DNA of 64,000 nucleotides from Vespa crabro (GCF_910589235.1 NC_060965.1:2687901-2751900), one strand, 5' to 3'; shown: positions 12,249 to 23,538, counted from the stretch's first letter. Made by a program: numbers and translations. The notes: generated by a model from the sequence alone, not told the origin.

Positions 12249-12283
<35 letters not shown>

Positions 12284-12354
12284 TTTTTCTTTTTCTCTCT
12301 CTCTCTCCCCTTTCTTTTTGACTCTCTGACTCTCTCTCTCTCTCTCTCTTTCTT
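12249..12354. repeat. (CT)n array with T-rich interruptions
   Basis: Three CT arrays (12249-12278, 12294-12307, 12331-12350) are separated by TTTTC-type pyrimidines. Nearly 100 bp has a purine-poor plus strand. Confidence 0.96.
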
Positions 12355-14302
12355 CAACCGGTCGAGACATTCTCCAAGCTATTTATCTCAACCGTTTCCA
12401 TTATCCATCGTCCAAGCGTATATATCAGATCGCTTTTCTTATAAGCCTTCTCGATTATCGTCGTTTTATTGCTTAGCAAAACAGTGAATCAACGTGTGCT
12501 AACATTTATCACGCATAATCAAATTGAAAGGTAATCGACGTTTCTTGCGAGGAACGTGGATATCGGACGACAACGGTGATTTCCAATCGTTCATGCATTA
12601 TGATTTCTGGGTTAGGAATTTCATAAGACTCTTTAAGATAAGCTATGTGACATGGAAATTCAATTACCGTTTTTCCAAAAAAAAAAAAAAAGAAAAGAAC
12701 AAAAATATTCTAAAAATTCTCATATAATTTTGATTTTCGACAATCTTATAGCAAGACCAAAGAAATAATTGTTACACATGGTTAATTCAGATACGAACAA
12801 ATTCGTTCGTCCAGGTGGCCGAACACGTAGTAACTCGGGCTTATCGTACGAACGATATATCATCGTAGATGTCGTTGTTACTCTCGTGGTTTTCGGTGAG
12901 TGGTCCAAGAGGAGATAGTTGAGATTCCACCGACAGTTTCGGCGATTTGCCAATTACGTACAGGCAAACACATACATACATACGCACACATAGATACCTA
13001 TCCGCCAATCTCGAAAATCTCGTACGCGTGGAATGCATTAGGTCTTACGATGCGCGTTGTCGTTCTAAAGCGTGCGACCTATCGAATATGTGGTATCCAG
13101 TGGTGTCCACAAGTTCTATCTAAAATAAGGAGACTCAGCGATATTAACCAAATGGTAAGGAGAGAGGGCTCGGAGGGAGAGAGGAGTAGAGGTTAAGGGA
13201 TGGAAGGAGAAAGAGGAAGAATGTTTCGCTCGTTGCTACCTCCCTTTCAATCCGCGTCCCCTTGGTATGTTGGTAGCGATGGCGTAGGAGGAGGTCGTTT
13301 CGTGCTTTCTGGAATTTGTAAGGAATTTCGTTGGAAGGATCTAAACAATATCCTGGGGTTGGATCGTAGCTGGAGACGTTACGCGGATTAGGGTGCGGTA
13401 CCGTTCTGTCTCAAGACGACAAGAGAAAAAGGAGAAAGAGAGGTAGAAGCATCTGTTGCGCCTCCATGAGTAACATTTACATAATCGTGAAGGCTTTAGT
13501 CGTAAGACGTAGCCTGTCTGTCGGCCTACCGTTTCGTGCCACGCGTCGAGCGAACGGTATTCGCCATTGTTATTTCTAGAATCAAGTAGGACCACTTGCA
13601 ATTACTTAGAAACGCAACTCTTCTTTTTGTAAGATCGTAAAAAGGAAACCTTAAAATACCGATGTATCGACGCAGGTATACAACCATTATTTTTATTCAT
13701 TCGCAGTCGAGAAAGAACGTCCCATCAAAAATATCCTCTTAAACGAAAGGGGAAAACGTCTCGAGACATCCATTAATCTCGATCCTTATTCATCTCTTTA
13801 GATGTCCATGGTTTTGTTGTCGCGAGAGGCAGGAATAACCAAAATGATGGATTTGTAAAGAGAAAATGTTAGCAATTTCAGGATTACTTCTTTTGATTCA
13901 GAAATTTCTTCGTTTCAATAATATAAAATTATTTCTTTGAAAAATTCAACGATCTTTTACACGGTAGTGTATAAATAAAATAGAAAAATTGATGAGATAG
14001 TGAACGACTGACCTTCAACCGATATAAAAATTCCAATTTATCTGAAACTTTCAATTTCAATTTTACTGTTCAAAATGCCTTCTCGTTTGAAAGTCATAGA
14101 CGACTTGCCAACGTAATAACACCGTCGCGTAACACGGAATACGACAATGAGACAATTCCAAGCAAGTTCTCCCATCCCAATGTTACAACATAGCATCCCA
14201 GCTAGTGTTCTGGTGAAGTCTATGTACGGTAGACGGCAGTGATATGATTTGCATGTCGTAGAGCGACGACCCCATTGCCTACCAACTCGCGTCTCCTTCC
14301 AT

Positions 14303-14304
<2 letters not shown>
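12355..14304. other. spacer, no gene recognised
   Basis: An A tract lies at 12677-12691. A segment (12791-12896) bounded by TTAATTCAG and GTGAGT is open in one frame, but its acceptor is poor in pyrimidines and I do not call it. Degenerate CACACA/CATA sequence is present at 12967-12990. The stretch 13140-13400 is G-rich on the plus strand without family motifs. Confidence 0.5.
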
Positions 14305-14341
<37 letters not shown>

Positions 14342-14440
14342 GCGAGATGGATAGATAGAAAGAGATGGGTAAAGAGATGGAGAAAGACAGTGAATGATAG
14401 AGAGGACGAGATAGAGAGAAAGAGAGCAAGAGAGATGGTA
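14305..14440. repeat. (GA)n array with degenerate purine tail
   Basis: Pure GA covers 14305-14337. A degenerate GATAGA/GAGATGG purine-rich tail extends to about 14440. Confidence 0.95.
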
Positions 14441-17104
14441 TATAGCACGTATTAGCTATACATATGCGCTCGCAAAGACTTCACAGGCTCCAGCACAGTG
14501 CTAGTAGAGAAGTGAAGTGACGTGCTGCGCTGCATACGTAACGAAAGCTTCCCGCATTAACCGCATCCACTGCGTTTCGTCCTTTCGTCGTCTTCTTCGT
14601 CGTTATTCTACCCGACACCGAGGCTGGCCAATTAGGAGCGTCGCGGTGCCTCCGAGATGAAGCTTCATTTTCGAAGTCACTCCAAGGTGTTGCTGAACTT
14701 TAGATAGTACCACCCTTCATTGCTACCTTCTTTTTTCATGTTTCTTTTGTTTTTTCTTTTTTTTTTGGATCATACTTCGCGTTTAATATTTTTAATGAGA
14801 GATCAATTGACTTTACTTTCTCAAATCTTAATTGTCATCTTCAATTGATAATTCGATCGATATCGTTGAAAAATTCATTTCTTCAATGGTTAAATCGTTT
14901 CGTTGTACGAGAGAACAGAATGTGGTAGATATTATGGCTAGTATCCTCCCTATTATTCCTCGTTCTCACTATGCTTAATATCAAGCAGGTCGCTCTGAGG
15001 TCGCTTTCTGGCATAATCTCTGACTCATTGAAACTTCGTCCTGCGTAAAAGCAATAGCGAGACCTACGTAAGTACACTTAATCTGTAGATTCGAACAACC
15101 GGATACTCAGGACATCGATAATACGATACGTCTTTATTCGGACATTTAAAAAAGGATAAAATGTTGAATTTATAAGAATTAATCTTAGATCTTTCTATAG
15201 ATATAGCATGTTAATATTATTTATTTCGATAAGAAATTTAGTATTACCCGTAGGTTAATGCCGAGATCACAATCAACATAAATTGTAATAACGTCGTGAA
15301 GTACCGTAAGAGAAACTTACAAAAGTAGTTGCAAGCATATTCGATGCTCAAGAAAGCGTTTGGGACTTTCCGTCGTAATTGAATTACTTCCGCATATAAC
15401 CAAGAAAAGTTAGTCACCTTATAATTCCATCAAGAACAATTAACGTCGCTTGAGTATCTCGCAGAAAAGTTAGGCGACAATTTAATATTATAATTAATTA
15501 ACGAGACAATCGATGCTCCTCCACTTTAATTGAATCTGTAGAGCCTTCTCGTTGATTTACATCAGACAAAAGAAGGTACGGGAAAGAAAAAAAAAAGTGA
15601 ATATATCAATTGAATTTCCATTCTCGTGTCGAAGGTTTTCTCAGAGAAATCGACTTCGATCGTGCGCGACACGTTCATCGATAATGCACGATCATGCTAC
15701 AAATGCAAAAGGTTCCCTTGGAAAGACGCGTTAGAGTCGACGCTCGAACGTGACCGAAGCCAAGAAAAATGTTAAGTCTCGTTTGCGAATATTTCGCAAT
15801 TTCCTTACAAAGAAAATTCAATGCGCTTTGTCAAAATCGTCTTTTCGTCAAATTTTCATCAAAAATTTAAGCCTCTCGATAGTTGATGATAAGAACAAAT
15901 AACACGCTATAAGATTTAAATATTCTAAGTTAAAAAGTGAAATGAATTTAGGAATATTAAATGAATGTTAAATAAATCACAAATACGGTCAGAATAACAA
16001 AGTTAGATTTTCGTGTGTCAATCAAATATTGAAGACATTTGTAAAGCTTATCGGAGCAGAGAATCTCAAATTAAGATCGAAATAATATATTAGAAACGAT
16101 TCAATCTACAGAAAATGTTACGTAAATATAAGATCCTTGGTAATGCCTTTGCCTTTTACAAAGGGTATAAGTTAACAAGGGCTTGAAGGACCGTCGCTGA
16201 TTAGATTATTATCCCAACTGATGTAAGAAAGTTATTTACGCCGTAATAATCTTATTTGCCAAATAGCTTTCGTACAATATCTGGGTTGGGTTAAGCGAAA
16301 TCTCCGGAAGTCTCTGTGTGAAATGGCTGCGGGTAATACGGGTGCAACAATGGCCTTCGCGAGTACGATCCAACGTAACTCGCCAACGTCGAAAATGTTC
16401 CTGAGGCCGCCTCGTGTGTAGCGAAGAGGAAACGCGATAAGAGAGCAAGGAGAGGTTCGCGATACGCATACTACTCGTCGACCGTGATCATTAGGCAAAT
16501 ATAGAGAGCTATTAACGCTCGTGACTCTCTTCTTGGAAGGATGTGCGTTCTTCCTGTGAATTCTATAAGATCATAACTGCCTGATAAATGATCATGACGA
16601 TCATTGGTTTTTTCGTATCGACGGTATGAGAAGCTTTATTGTTAATATCTCACTTATGAGCCAACATTTCTCTTGTATTATTCTTAATCTTTTGTTCCTT
16701 GATATTGCTGAACATGAAGAACACGTTTGAATTAATAGCTTCATTATATGTTGATATTATAAATCTATGTAATAATAAATATAAATCAATGAATACCATG
16801 AGGAGACAATTGGTTGTCTCGAGATTGGCGAAAGGTAACGCGAAGATACTTATAATTAATACGATTAATTAATCATCGGCCGCTTAGGAAAATTGGTAAT
16901 ACCTCGTTGGAATGAGTCGAATGATTACATCGTAAACAGACTTCTGCTAACTAGAGACATTTAACTCCGGTTCGCCGACACCGAAGCGCCATGAGTTTAG
17001 CTAACTATCTGTAAGCGGCTTATGAACTATTAGAACGGGCAAAAGCGGTTGGAAGGTATTCCTTGCGTTTTTGCTTATACCGGACTTTGATAAAAGAAGA
17101 CTTG
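14441..17104. other. complex spacer, no gene recognised
   Basis: The stretch 14480-14680 is CpG-rich and non-repetitive and could be regulatory, but shows no diagnostic motif. The stretch 16140-16500 is also mixed-composition. A small perfect hairpin (GAGACAA, loop TTGG, TTGTCTC) lies at 16803-16820. No coding sequence was recognised. Confidence 0.5.
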
Positions 17105-17164
17105 AAAGGCAAGCTAGAATAAAAAGCTATCGTTAGCGAATTTCCTTTTTGTTAGCTTGCCTTT
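17105..17164. ncRNA. miRNA-precursor-like 60-nt hairpin (candidate)
   Basis: AAAGGCAAGCTA (17105-17116) pairs perfectly with TAGCTTGCCTTT (17153-17164). Inside that stem AAAAAG (17121-17126) pairs with CTTTTT (17145-17150), separated from the outer helix by a small internal loop (GAAT against GT). A short GCTA/TAGC stem may cap the terminal loop. Total length, a roughly 22-nt duplex per arm and the internal loop fit an animal pre-miRNA, but pairing does not clearly extend outside the 60 nt as expected for a primary transcript. I do not recognise the arm sequences as a known conserved miRNA. The hairpin is almost symmetric, so the transcribed strand cannot be told. It may be a chance or MITE-derived inverted repeat. 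Confidence 0.25.
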
Positions 17165-18040
17165 GCTTAAAATCTCCTTTCCAGTCCCTTTTCTTCTCTA
17201 TTCATACATTGTCCATAAAATATTATTAATTAAAATAATTTACACTTCATGTACTTTCGAATCAGTCACTATTTCTAAATATAGATATATTGAGTTAGTT
17301 ATTATTCATATTAATTAATAAAGACTTCATACAATTACATCAAATTTTATTAAATTGATATATTGTATTCATGAATGCGACGAATAATATTAGAACTGCA
17401 TTATCAAATTATAAGAATCTATCGGCAAATTATCTATACGGTTCATTGACTCTTAACTCCCTGGAAATCGATCGGAAAATCAAGCTTATCTGACGTGAGA
17501 TAGAAGCTAATCGGACGAATAATTAGTGACTTTGCGGACGTATCAGTCAATCTTCATTCCATATGAGGTTAATAATGTAATAACATAAGTGCGCGAGCGT
17601 ATATGGCGAACACAAAAGCAATACATCTCCGATGAAGATCAATCGTAAGGGATGGAGGATTTAGGGAATGGGATTGGCGGGAAGAGGTTAACGTGATAAT
17701 ACCGGAAACGTCCAGACGGAACCTTTCCGCTTTGACGAGCGCCGATGATGTCTGTCACAATGGCATTTTTATGCGAGCACATTTTCACGTCCTCTTTCGA
17801 ACCACTTCGGAAATTCTCTTTCCTGAAACGTTACCTTCCATCCATTTCCACGTTTATTGATCGGATGAATTTGCTAAAGAAACGACGCTGAAAGAAAAAT
17901 ATTCGTCCATTGTCCTTGATTATGTTTTATTTTCTATTTATTTAATTCTGATTAATGTTGATGATGATATGTTCCATTGTTATTAAATTGAATATAATTC
18001 TTGATCAATCATCCCACGAAAACAAAATTGTTTTATGTAA

Positions 18041-18155
18041 ATATCAATTTTGATATCTACGTAATCAAAATATCAAATATCAATTTTGATATCTACATAA
18101 ATCAAAATATCAAATATCAAGTTTGATATTTTGATTTACGTAGATATCAAACTTG
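18041..18155. repeat. tandem 36-37 bp duplication fused to a 34-bp near-perfect inverted repeat
   Basis: Two tandem copies of a unit starting ATATCAATTTTGATATCTAC occupy 18041-18076 and 18077-18113. The second copy also forms the left arm of an inverted repeat: 18081-18114 pairs with 18122-18155 with 32 of 34 positions matching around a 7-nt loop. The inner 28 bp has only one mismatch. It is AT-rich (TATC/GATA-like words). It could be a miniature inverted-repeat element, a hairpin small-RNA source, or a replication-slippage product. Confidence 0.9.
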
Positions 18156-18234
18156 TTATTTACGTAGAACACATTATTACGCTTGATGACTGACGAATGA
18201 ACTGTATTCAATTTGATACATAATCAACATTAAC

Positions 18235-18268
18235 GATCCATTTAGATCCATTGGATCTAAATAGGATC
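18235..18268. repeat. inverted repeat, hairpin
   Basis: GATCCATTTAGATCCA (18235-18250) is the inverse complement of 18252-18268 apart from one inserted A. The arms almost touch, so this would extrude as a tight cruciform. It lies 80 bp after the larger inverted repeat. Confidence 0.85.
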
Positions 18269-18429
18269 ATGTAAGAAAATATTCAAGAAAAGGATTATGA
18301 TTATTACCTCTGTGTGTGTTGACTCATGGATAGTTATATACGAAGAGAACGAGAAACTCAAGTGAGAGTGTTTAGGAGAACTGAGAGGTTAGGAGTTAGG
18401 AGAGGGGTTTGAAGGGACATCGACGAGTA

Positions 18430-18660
18430 TTAAATTACGACAACGTCGGCGTCGGCGTCGGCGATATCCAGGCGTCGCCGGAGCGACGGCGCATCGCGGA
18501 ATCGCTAATGGAATACTCTGGTCCGGCATATTGTCGAATTTCGTCGTTCCGGGGATAAAAGCCCGTTAATTCGCAACCCCCTTAACGGGTCCCGCTAATG
18601 ATTCCGTTTTGGCTTGGTGGTTCGAGCTGTCACCAGGCCGTCACGCGCAGATGCAGTTTG
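18430..18660. promoter_or_regulatory. CpG-rich block with nested inverted repeats, candidate regulatory element
   Basis: The block stands out from its AT-rich surroundings. It has a GTCGGC hexamer repeated about three times (18445-18462), a perfect hairpin CGTCGC-CGGA-GCGACG (18473-18488), and an inverted pair CCCGTTAA (18562-18569) and TTAACGGG (18582-18589) spaced by 12 bp. It is non-coding in all frames of useful length. The inverted half-sites look like a binding site for a dimeric protein. This is inference from sequence form; no known factor is assigned. Confidence 0.35.
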
Positions 18661-18677
18661 TCCGGCTTACACTGTAC

Positions 18678-18766
18678 CCTCCTCCTCCTCCACCTCCACC
18701 TCCTCCTCCTCCTCCTCCTCCTCTTCCTCCTCCTCCGCCTCCTCCTCCTCCTCTTCCTCCTCTTCT
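18678..18766. repeat. (CCT)n trinucleotide array
   Basis: CCT/TCC triplets with CCA, CTT and CCG interruptions cover about 89 bp, nearly pure pyrimidine on the plus strand. The overlapping frames read as poly-proline or poly-serine, which is a translation artefact of the repeat. Confidence 0.97.
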
Positions 18767-20208
18767 AGCTCTCACGACCACCCCCACCTATATTCTATAC
18801 TTTATCCGACCGCATACGACTATAATGGCCGACGTGTATATTGATTTATTCCAAATCCGATTATGATAGCCTTATTCGTCGTGCATCACTTAATAACACG
18901 TTCTAAGTTTAGTTAAGAGTTTGACTATATAATTTCCATTAAATGAATTGTATTCACTCATCTGGATTTACGTATAATGTTAACAGGATGTCTAAATCAT
19001 TGAATGTTCGATATCATTTGATCTTCACAGGATTGATTCGAGGAATTACTGATATTGATTGGGTATTCCAATAACTAAGTTTCTGTATGTTTAACATGTA
19101 TACGTAATCGTTGAAAGGACAACTAGTACATATATTATGTAGAAGTTTCCCGTGAACTGGTTGATAATTTATAGTCTCTCATACTGCGTTATGAAATTAA
19201 CAAGACGTTTAAACCATGAACTTCTCTAGACAAAGGATGAACGTTTTGTTGTTTAGTAAAACTATTTAGATAAAGTTAACAAGATATCTAAATCAAATCT
19301 TGTGATCGTGAATCATGAATTTCACACCATTTATCGATTAAATAGAAAGTTCAATGCATTGATAAATGGCTAAACAACGCAAATAAATATCCGTATATTG
19401 TCAGGTAACATAGGAATCGTACATACTTACGAATGTATTATTGTAACAGGCATTACCTTTTGCCTATGCATACCTGTTATCCCACAATTTCGAAGCGTCT
19501 TGGCATTAGGCCAACGCCCCGATATTGCGAACCTCCAACTACCCTATGTCGTACTGTCGGAGTTGCTGGCCATTGTCCGGTCTGCCTAACTGGGGGTGAG
19601 TCTAGTATAGACGAGAGGGAGAGGGACTTCCGAGATAACTGGAAATTCGGAAAATAACGACATCGAGCGTCGTCGGCGACGACGCGGAATATGGCTTCCT
19701 TCCATCCCCCTAGTTTCAGCCACGATGATAGTAACCCTGTGGGATTTATGGAATTTTCACGAATAAGACGTTACGCCGAGTAATATCGATCGTTCGGTCA
19801 AATCGTTTGGATAATTGGAAGTAAATAATTTTATATTGTCATTTTAAGAATATCATTGATCAGCAATGAAATTTAATTTGAAATAGAAACGAAGACTATT
19901 TGAGTTATCGATGGGAAATGAAATATTTTATGTAATAGGTACTTTTTGAAAAATGAAGATGATTTTTTTGACTTCTTCATAATGATTATATATTGTTGTT
20001 GGTATCTGTCTTTCACATTAAAAATATCAATCCATCAGTACTCGACATCGTCGCGAAAGGAATTGGGAGGAAATATCGGATAAAGCCGACAACGAAGAAG
20101 ATGGCGGTTGCCTTCAGCTTTTCTTGTAAGGAAAGTGAGTTTGGATGAGGTACCATCCGCATCATACTCTTTTTTTATCCGTCTGTCTGTCTCTCTTCTT
20201 CCATCCCA

Positions 20209-20213
<5 letters not shown>
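18767..20213. other. spacer with one candidate exon
   Basis: The block is AT-rich up to 19400 with a small hairpin (CCATTTATC 19327-19335, GATAAATGG 19361-19369). The candidate exon lies at 19450-19595. After it, 19660-19730 is CpG-rich without an assigned feature. Confidence 0.5.
19450..19595 (+). CDS. candidate Cys-rich internal exon
   Basis: This is a hypothesis. An acceptor-like ATTGTAACAG ends at 19449 and a consensus donor GTGAGT begins at 19596. The 146-nt segment between them is open for 48 codons with one base over at each end. The peptide carries several cysteines towards its end, in the spacing C-x7-C-x8-C-x2-C (for example RYCEPPTTLC, then GHCPVC), recalling the end of von Willebrand C type or similar disulphide domains, although the paired cysteines usual there are not present. 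A second frame is also open over most of it. No neighbouring exon was found. Family assignment is not justified; coding status is uncertain. Confidence 0.22.

Positions 20214-20247
<34 letters not shown>
20214..20247. repeat. (CT)n microsatellite after C run
   Basis: A short CCCACCCCCC run leads into a CT array of about 34 bp. Confidence 0.96.
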
Positions 20248-20249
<2 letters not shown>

Positions 20250-20949
20250 TCGACTTTACCGCGGCAACTTCTCTCAAGCATAATCCAATTTGTGCTTTTC
20301 CTTCCCCTTCGCAAAGGAAGGACGGTAAGGCACCGGTTGGGAGGGGGAAGAGACGGGCGTCTCTATCGTTCGACGTGAGTCGACTTGTCGATGAAACGAC
20401 AATATTGTTTTTTTCTTCGTACAGTCAAGTGAAGAACACCATCGATATCGTTGTGGCTTCGAGCTAGATCAGAAGATCGTTTTTACTTCCTGCGAGAAAC
20501 GTTTGACGTACCTTCAATATCGGTGCAAACACGAAACGTGTTTGAATCTGTTGGCCAAAGAAGTTAAGAAGCATGTTGTGCCACGTGCACGTACGATGGA
20601 GAAGTTTCAGAACGATGTTCTTGTAATGAAAATAAGTCAAGTGTTCTTCTACTGTTCGGTGTATATATTTTTCTAATGTTAGTAGATTGGTTGGTTGGTT
20701 AAAGCTGGTTTCTTTATCAAACAGAATACGATATACATATATATTTTTGTTGTCGAGTGAGTAACGAAAATCAAAATTGAAAATGGTTATACTCTTGAAA
20801 ACAAAATGAATTGATAAATAAATTGATTTTTAAATTCCATGGATAATGATAAAATGGTAGTAAAAATTGTTACGCGTTAAAATCTTTTAAATATTATTTT
20901 ATTACAAATTATTTCGAACAAGGAAGAATTATGTTGACGAAGTAAAAGC
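20248..20949. other. spacer, no gene recognised
   Basis: A donor-like GTGAGT at about 20374 follows a short open segment, but no further support is seen. The sequence turns AT-rich after 20650. Confidence 0.5.
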
Positions 20950-21363
20950 ATGAAGAGGATAGCGAAGGAAACTTTCGTGATATCTAGTAAATTAGAAGAT
21001 CCACTTAGATCAAAAGACATTGGTCGAACAGTAATCGCTGTAAGACACGAGGGCACAAGTCCGAGTTGCAATAAAGGAACTGCTAAGAATTATGAGAAGG
21101 CGGAGACGAGAGGGAAAGAAAAAGGGATAGAGCAAAAGAGAGAAAGGTATTATAAAAGGGAGACTACGCAAGCCTTGTGTCCATCTAGAAGAGAATCCAA
21201 TGGCCATTGCGCGTTCCATAAAATTCTCTTTTTCTTCAAAATAGCATCATTTCCTTCCTTCAGTGTTAAGTTACATAACATAGCTTCGAACATCAATAGG
21301 AATGCCATTTGGGACTTCTTCAATAATAGAATTCGTATCCTTGGGATTGGGATGAAAAGATAG
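20950..21363 (+). CDS. hypothetical ORF, 137 codons
   Basis: This is the longest ATG-initiated frame in the window that is not held open by a simple repeat. The start has A at -3 (AAAAGCATGAAG), a fair eukaryotic context. The predicted protein is very basic, with a Lys/Arg/Glu-rich centre (about residues 45-70, including KEKGIEQKRERYYKRET), a short hydrophobic patch near residues 95-105 (ILFFFKIASF), and a basic C-terminus. There is no signal peptide and no motif I recognise. One ATG frame of this length is roughly what chance allows in 64 kb, and no splice context or conserved domain supports it. It may be spurious. Confidence 0.18.
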   Translation: MKRIAKETFVISSKLEDPLRSKDIGRTVIAVRHEGTSPSCNKGTAKNYEKAETRGKEKGIEQKRERYYKRETTQALCPSRRESNGHCAFHKILFFFKIASFPSFSVKLHNIASNINRNAIWDFFNNRIRILGIGMKR

Positions 21364-21617
21364 GTACTTTTATAGAAATCAATTGTCTTAAGTTAAAATT
21401 ATTAAAGATATTACTTTTAATGATAAAATATAATGGAATTATTTATGTAATCGTTATCTTCTGTCAATCGTTAATAATATAAAATTTAATCTATGAAATT
21501 ATTGCATTAGTACTTTGCAAATTGTTTTAAAATTATTTCGAGATCTGCTAAAAATACACATGAACGTTGTAATTTACGCGTTAATGTTTGATTTGGGTAT
21601 AAAACGCAAATGAAAAG

Positions 21618-21640
21618 AAAAAAAAAAAAAAAAAAAAAAA
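21618..21640. repeat. poly-A tract
   Basis: An A homopolymer of about 23 bp follows TGAAAAG. No retroelement sequence is recognised upstream. Confidence 0.95.
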
Positions 21641-22636
21641 GAAAAGGAGGAAAAGAACAGTTAACTCAGTTAATCTTAGAACTACTTTAGAACGGACATG
21701 CTTTATTCTCATACTTCTTTCTACAACGTAGAACAGCACAAAAGAAGTTTACACGCTTAACACTCGTCGAAGCTCTCTCAGTGTTTGCGAGTGCAATGCC
21801 ATTAATGGGACTCGATCGAACCCTCCGTTATCGTCTTACCGCTTTATTTCTTTTTAGCAGACCGCAGATATACGCGAATGGACGGACGTTCATTTAGAGG
21901 GGTTGCTTGGTGGCAGCACGTGCTTAAAAGAAAGTGGTTCTTATTCATCGACCACCCACGATTCTTTCTTAGACTCTTTTAGATCCACTGTAGACTTCTT
22001 TCACAGCTTAGAAAACCTTCAATGTCCACTTCCTTATTTCTTTACTATCCCCATTCTATTTCCTTTCTTTACCTTTTTCAATGCAATCTAATCGAATTCC
22101 GAAAACGTGATGATTTTCGTTTCTTTCATTAAACGTTCATGCGAAATAAATGCATGACTATTTTCTTAGTGTTATTGTTTTTCTTTTTTTCTTTTTTTTT
22201 CTAATACCCAAGGATTATTTACTCCCTCGGTATGAAGATATCTCAATGAGTGTAGTTTGGCGCCATCTCTGCCAAGGGGTTGCAATTCTCTTTTACCCTT
22301 TACTTACCCTCTTGATAAAGAAACCGCTATTTTCGACTGATCCCATTGGAGAAAATCACAGGACACCAATTGCCACTACTAGATCGACTTATACATCATT
22401 ACTTTTTTAATATATTCATTTACGTTAGCGACAAAAAATATATGCCCTTCTTTTTATCTAATAATATCGATATTCACAGGAAAACGTTCCAGCACGATCG
22501 GAACACGTCATGACTATATGAGCCAAGAAATACGCGTATCTTAATATTACGTCCATAACGGCATTCTTTTACTTCCCTTTCACTTTCTTCTTCTCCATAC
22601 CGAGGAATACAAGAGAATAAAGTAGGAACGGAAGAA
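21641..22636. other. spacer, possible short first-exon-like segment
   Basis: On the minus strand an ATG at 21893 opens 18 codons that run into a donor-like GTAAG at 21839, which would suit a coding first exon, but nothing else supports it. The remainder is ordinary spacer. Confidence 0.45.

Positions 22637-22695
<59 letters not shown>
22637..22695. repeat. (GA)n microsatellite
   Basis: A 59-bp GA array has one AAAG interruption. Confidence 0.97.
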
Positions 22696-22698
<3 letters not shown>

Positions 22699-23215
22699 AA
22701 GTACGTTAAGAATCGTAAGGAATGCTCTCAACGACATCCCGTCGATCTTTGTGAATAATAAAATCCCTTCTTTCCAGGGATGCGGCTCTATAACGCATGG
22801 GGGTGCTAGGTTGGGCATATTTTCTCTACCCACGTGGAATTTCAGGAGTGGTAGTACCATGAACAAAGAGAGACCGAGCGAGCAAGTGAATCTCCGACGA
22901 AGCATGGAGAATCTTTTGAAGTGGTCGTCTTCACTCGCAAGATCGATTTTAGCTTTCGACTTTAGTATGTATCCTCTTGAATCTAACGTTGGGCCGTATC
23001 TTCAAGTTGCATCTACCACTCCTTCCGATACCTTTCATCTCTTTTTATATGTTATATCTATTTTTCCCTCTGTCTCTTTGATTCTTGCTGAAAGTTAGGG
23101 CGGATTACCTTTTTAAGGCACATCGGCGCGTGTATAATTTAATTCCGCGCCAACTCGTGAACCAGATGATAAACATCAAGTAGTGGAGTCGTTGGAAGAA
23201 GAACGACCGAAAGAT
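22696..23215. other. spacer, no gene recognised
   Basis: This is mixed-composition sequence with a short frame (22751-23098) that lacks an ATG or motifs. Nothing is assignable. Confidence 0.5.
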
Positions 23216-23273
23216 GTCTCTCTCTCCCTCTCTCTCTCCCTTTCTCTCTCTTTCTCTCTCTTTCTCTCTCTGT
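23216..23273. repeat. (CT)n with CCC and TTT interruptions
   Basis: This is a degenerate CT array of about 58 bp. The plus strand is nearly free of purines. Confidence 0.95.
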
Positions 23274-23451
23274 CTTGCTTTTACTCCTACACTTGGTCTC
23301 ATACACGCGTACTCGACGCGAAGTTGCCTGTGTTTCGGATCTCCTAAATACCAATTAGAGATGGAAACTTCCCCTTTCATGTTGATTCCTGCTCCTTGAA
23401 GTTATCTCGAAGTTCGTATTGTTCTCCTCTCTCTTCAGGAACGTCGGTTCC

Positions 23452-23485
23452 TTCTCTCTTCCTCCCTCCCTCCCTCTCCTCTGTC

Positions 23486-23522
<37 letters not shown>

Positions 23523-23538
23523 TTTCTCTCTCTCTCTC
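23452..23538. repeat. (CCT)n/(CT)n pyrimidine array
   Basis: TCCC tetranucleotides (23459-23475) pass into CT repeats (23489-23538). Confidence 0.95.

Noticed and set aside
12791..12896. Open segment bounded by TTAATTCAG and GTGAGT
   Set aside because: The acceptor lacks a pyrimidine tract, and a 106-nt open frame between such motifs is likely by chance.
18609..18866. Proline-rich or serine-rich frame at the CCT array
   Set aside because: Translation of a trinucleotide microsatellite; the flanking parts of the frame are short and motif-free.
19450..19595. Resemblance of YCEPP plus cysteines to the neuroendocrine 7B2 family
   Set aside because: The diagnostic Pro-Asn-Pro-Cys-Pro word is missing and cysteine spacing differs.
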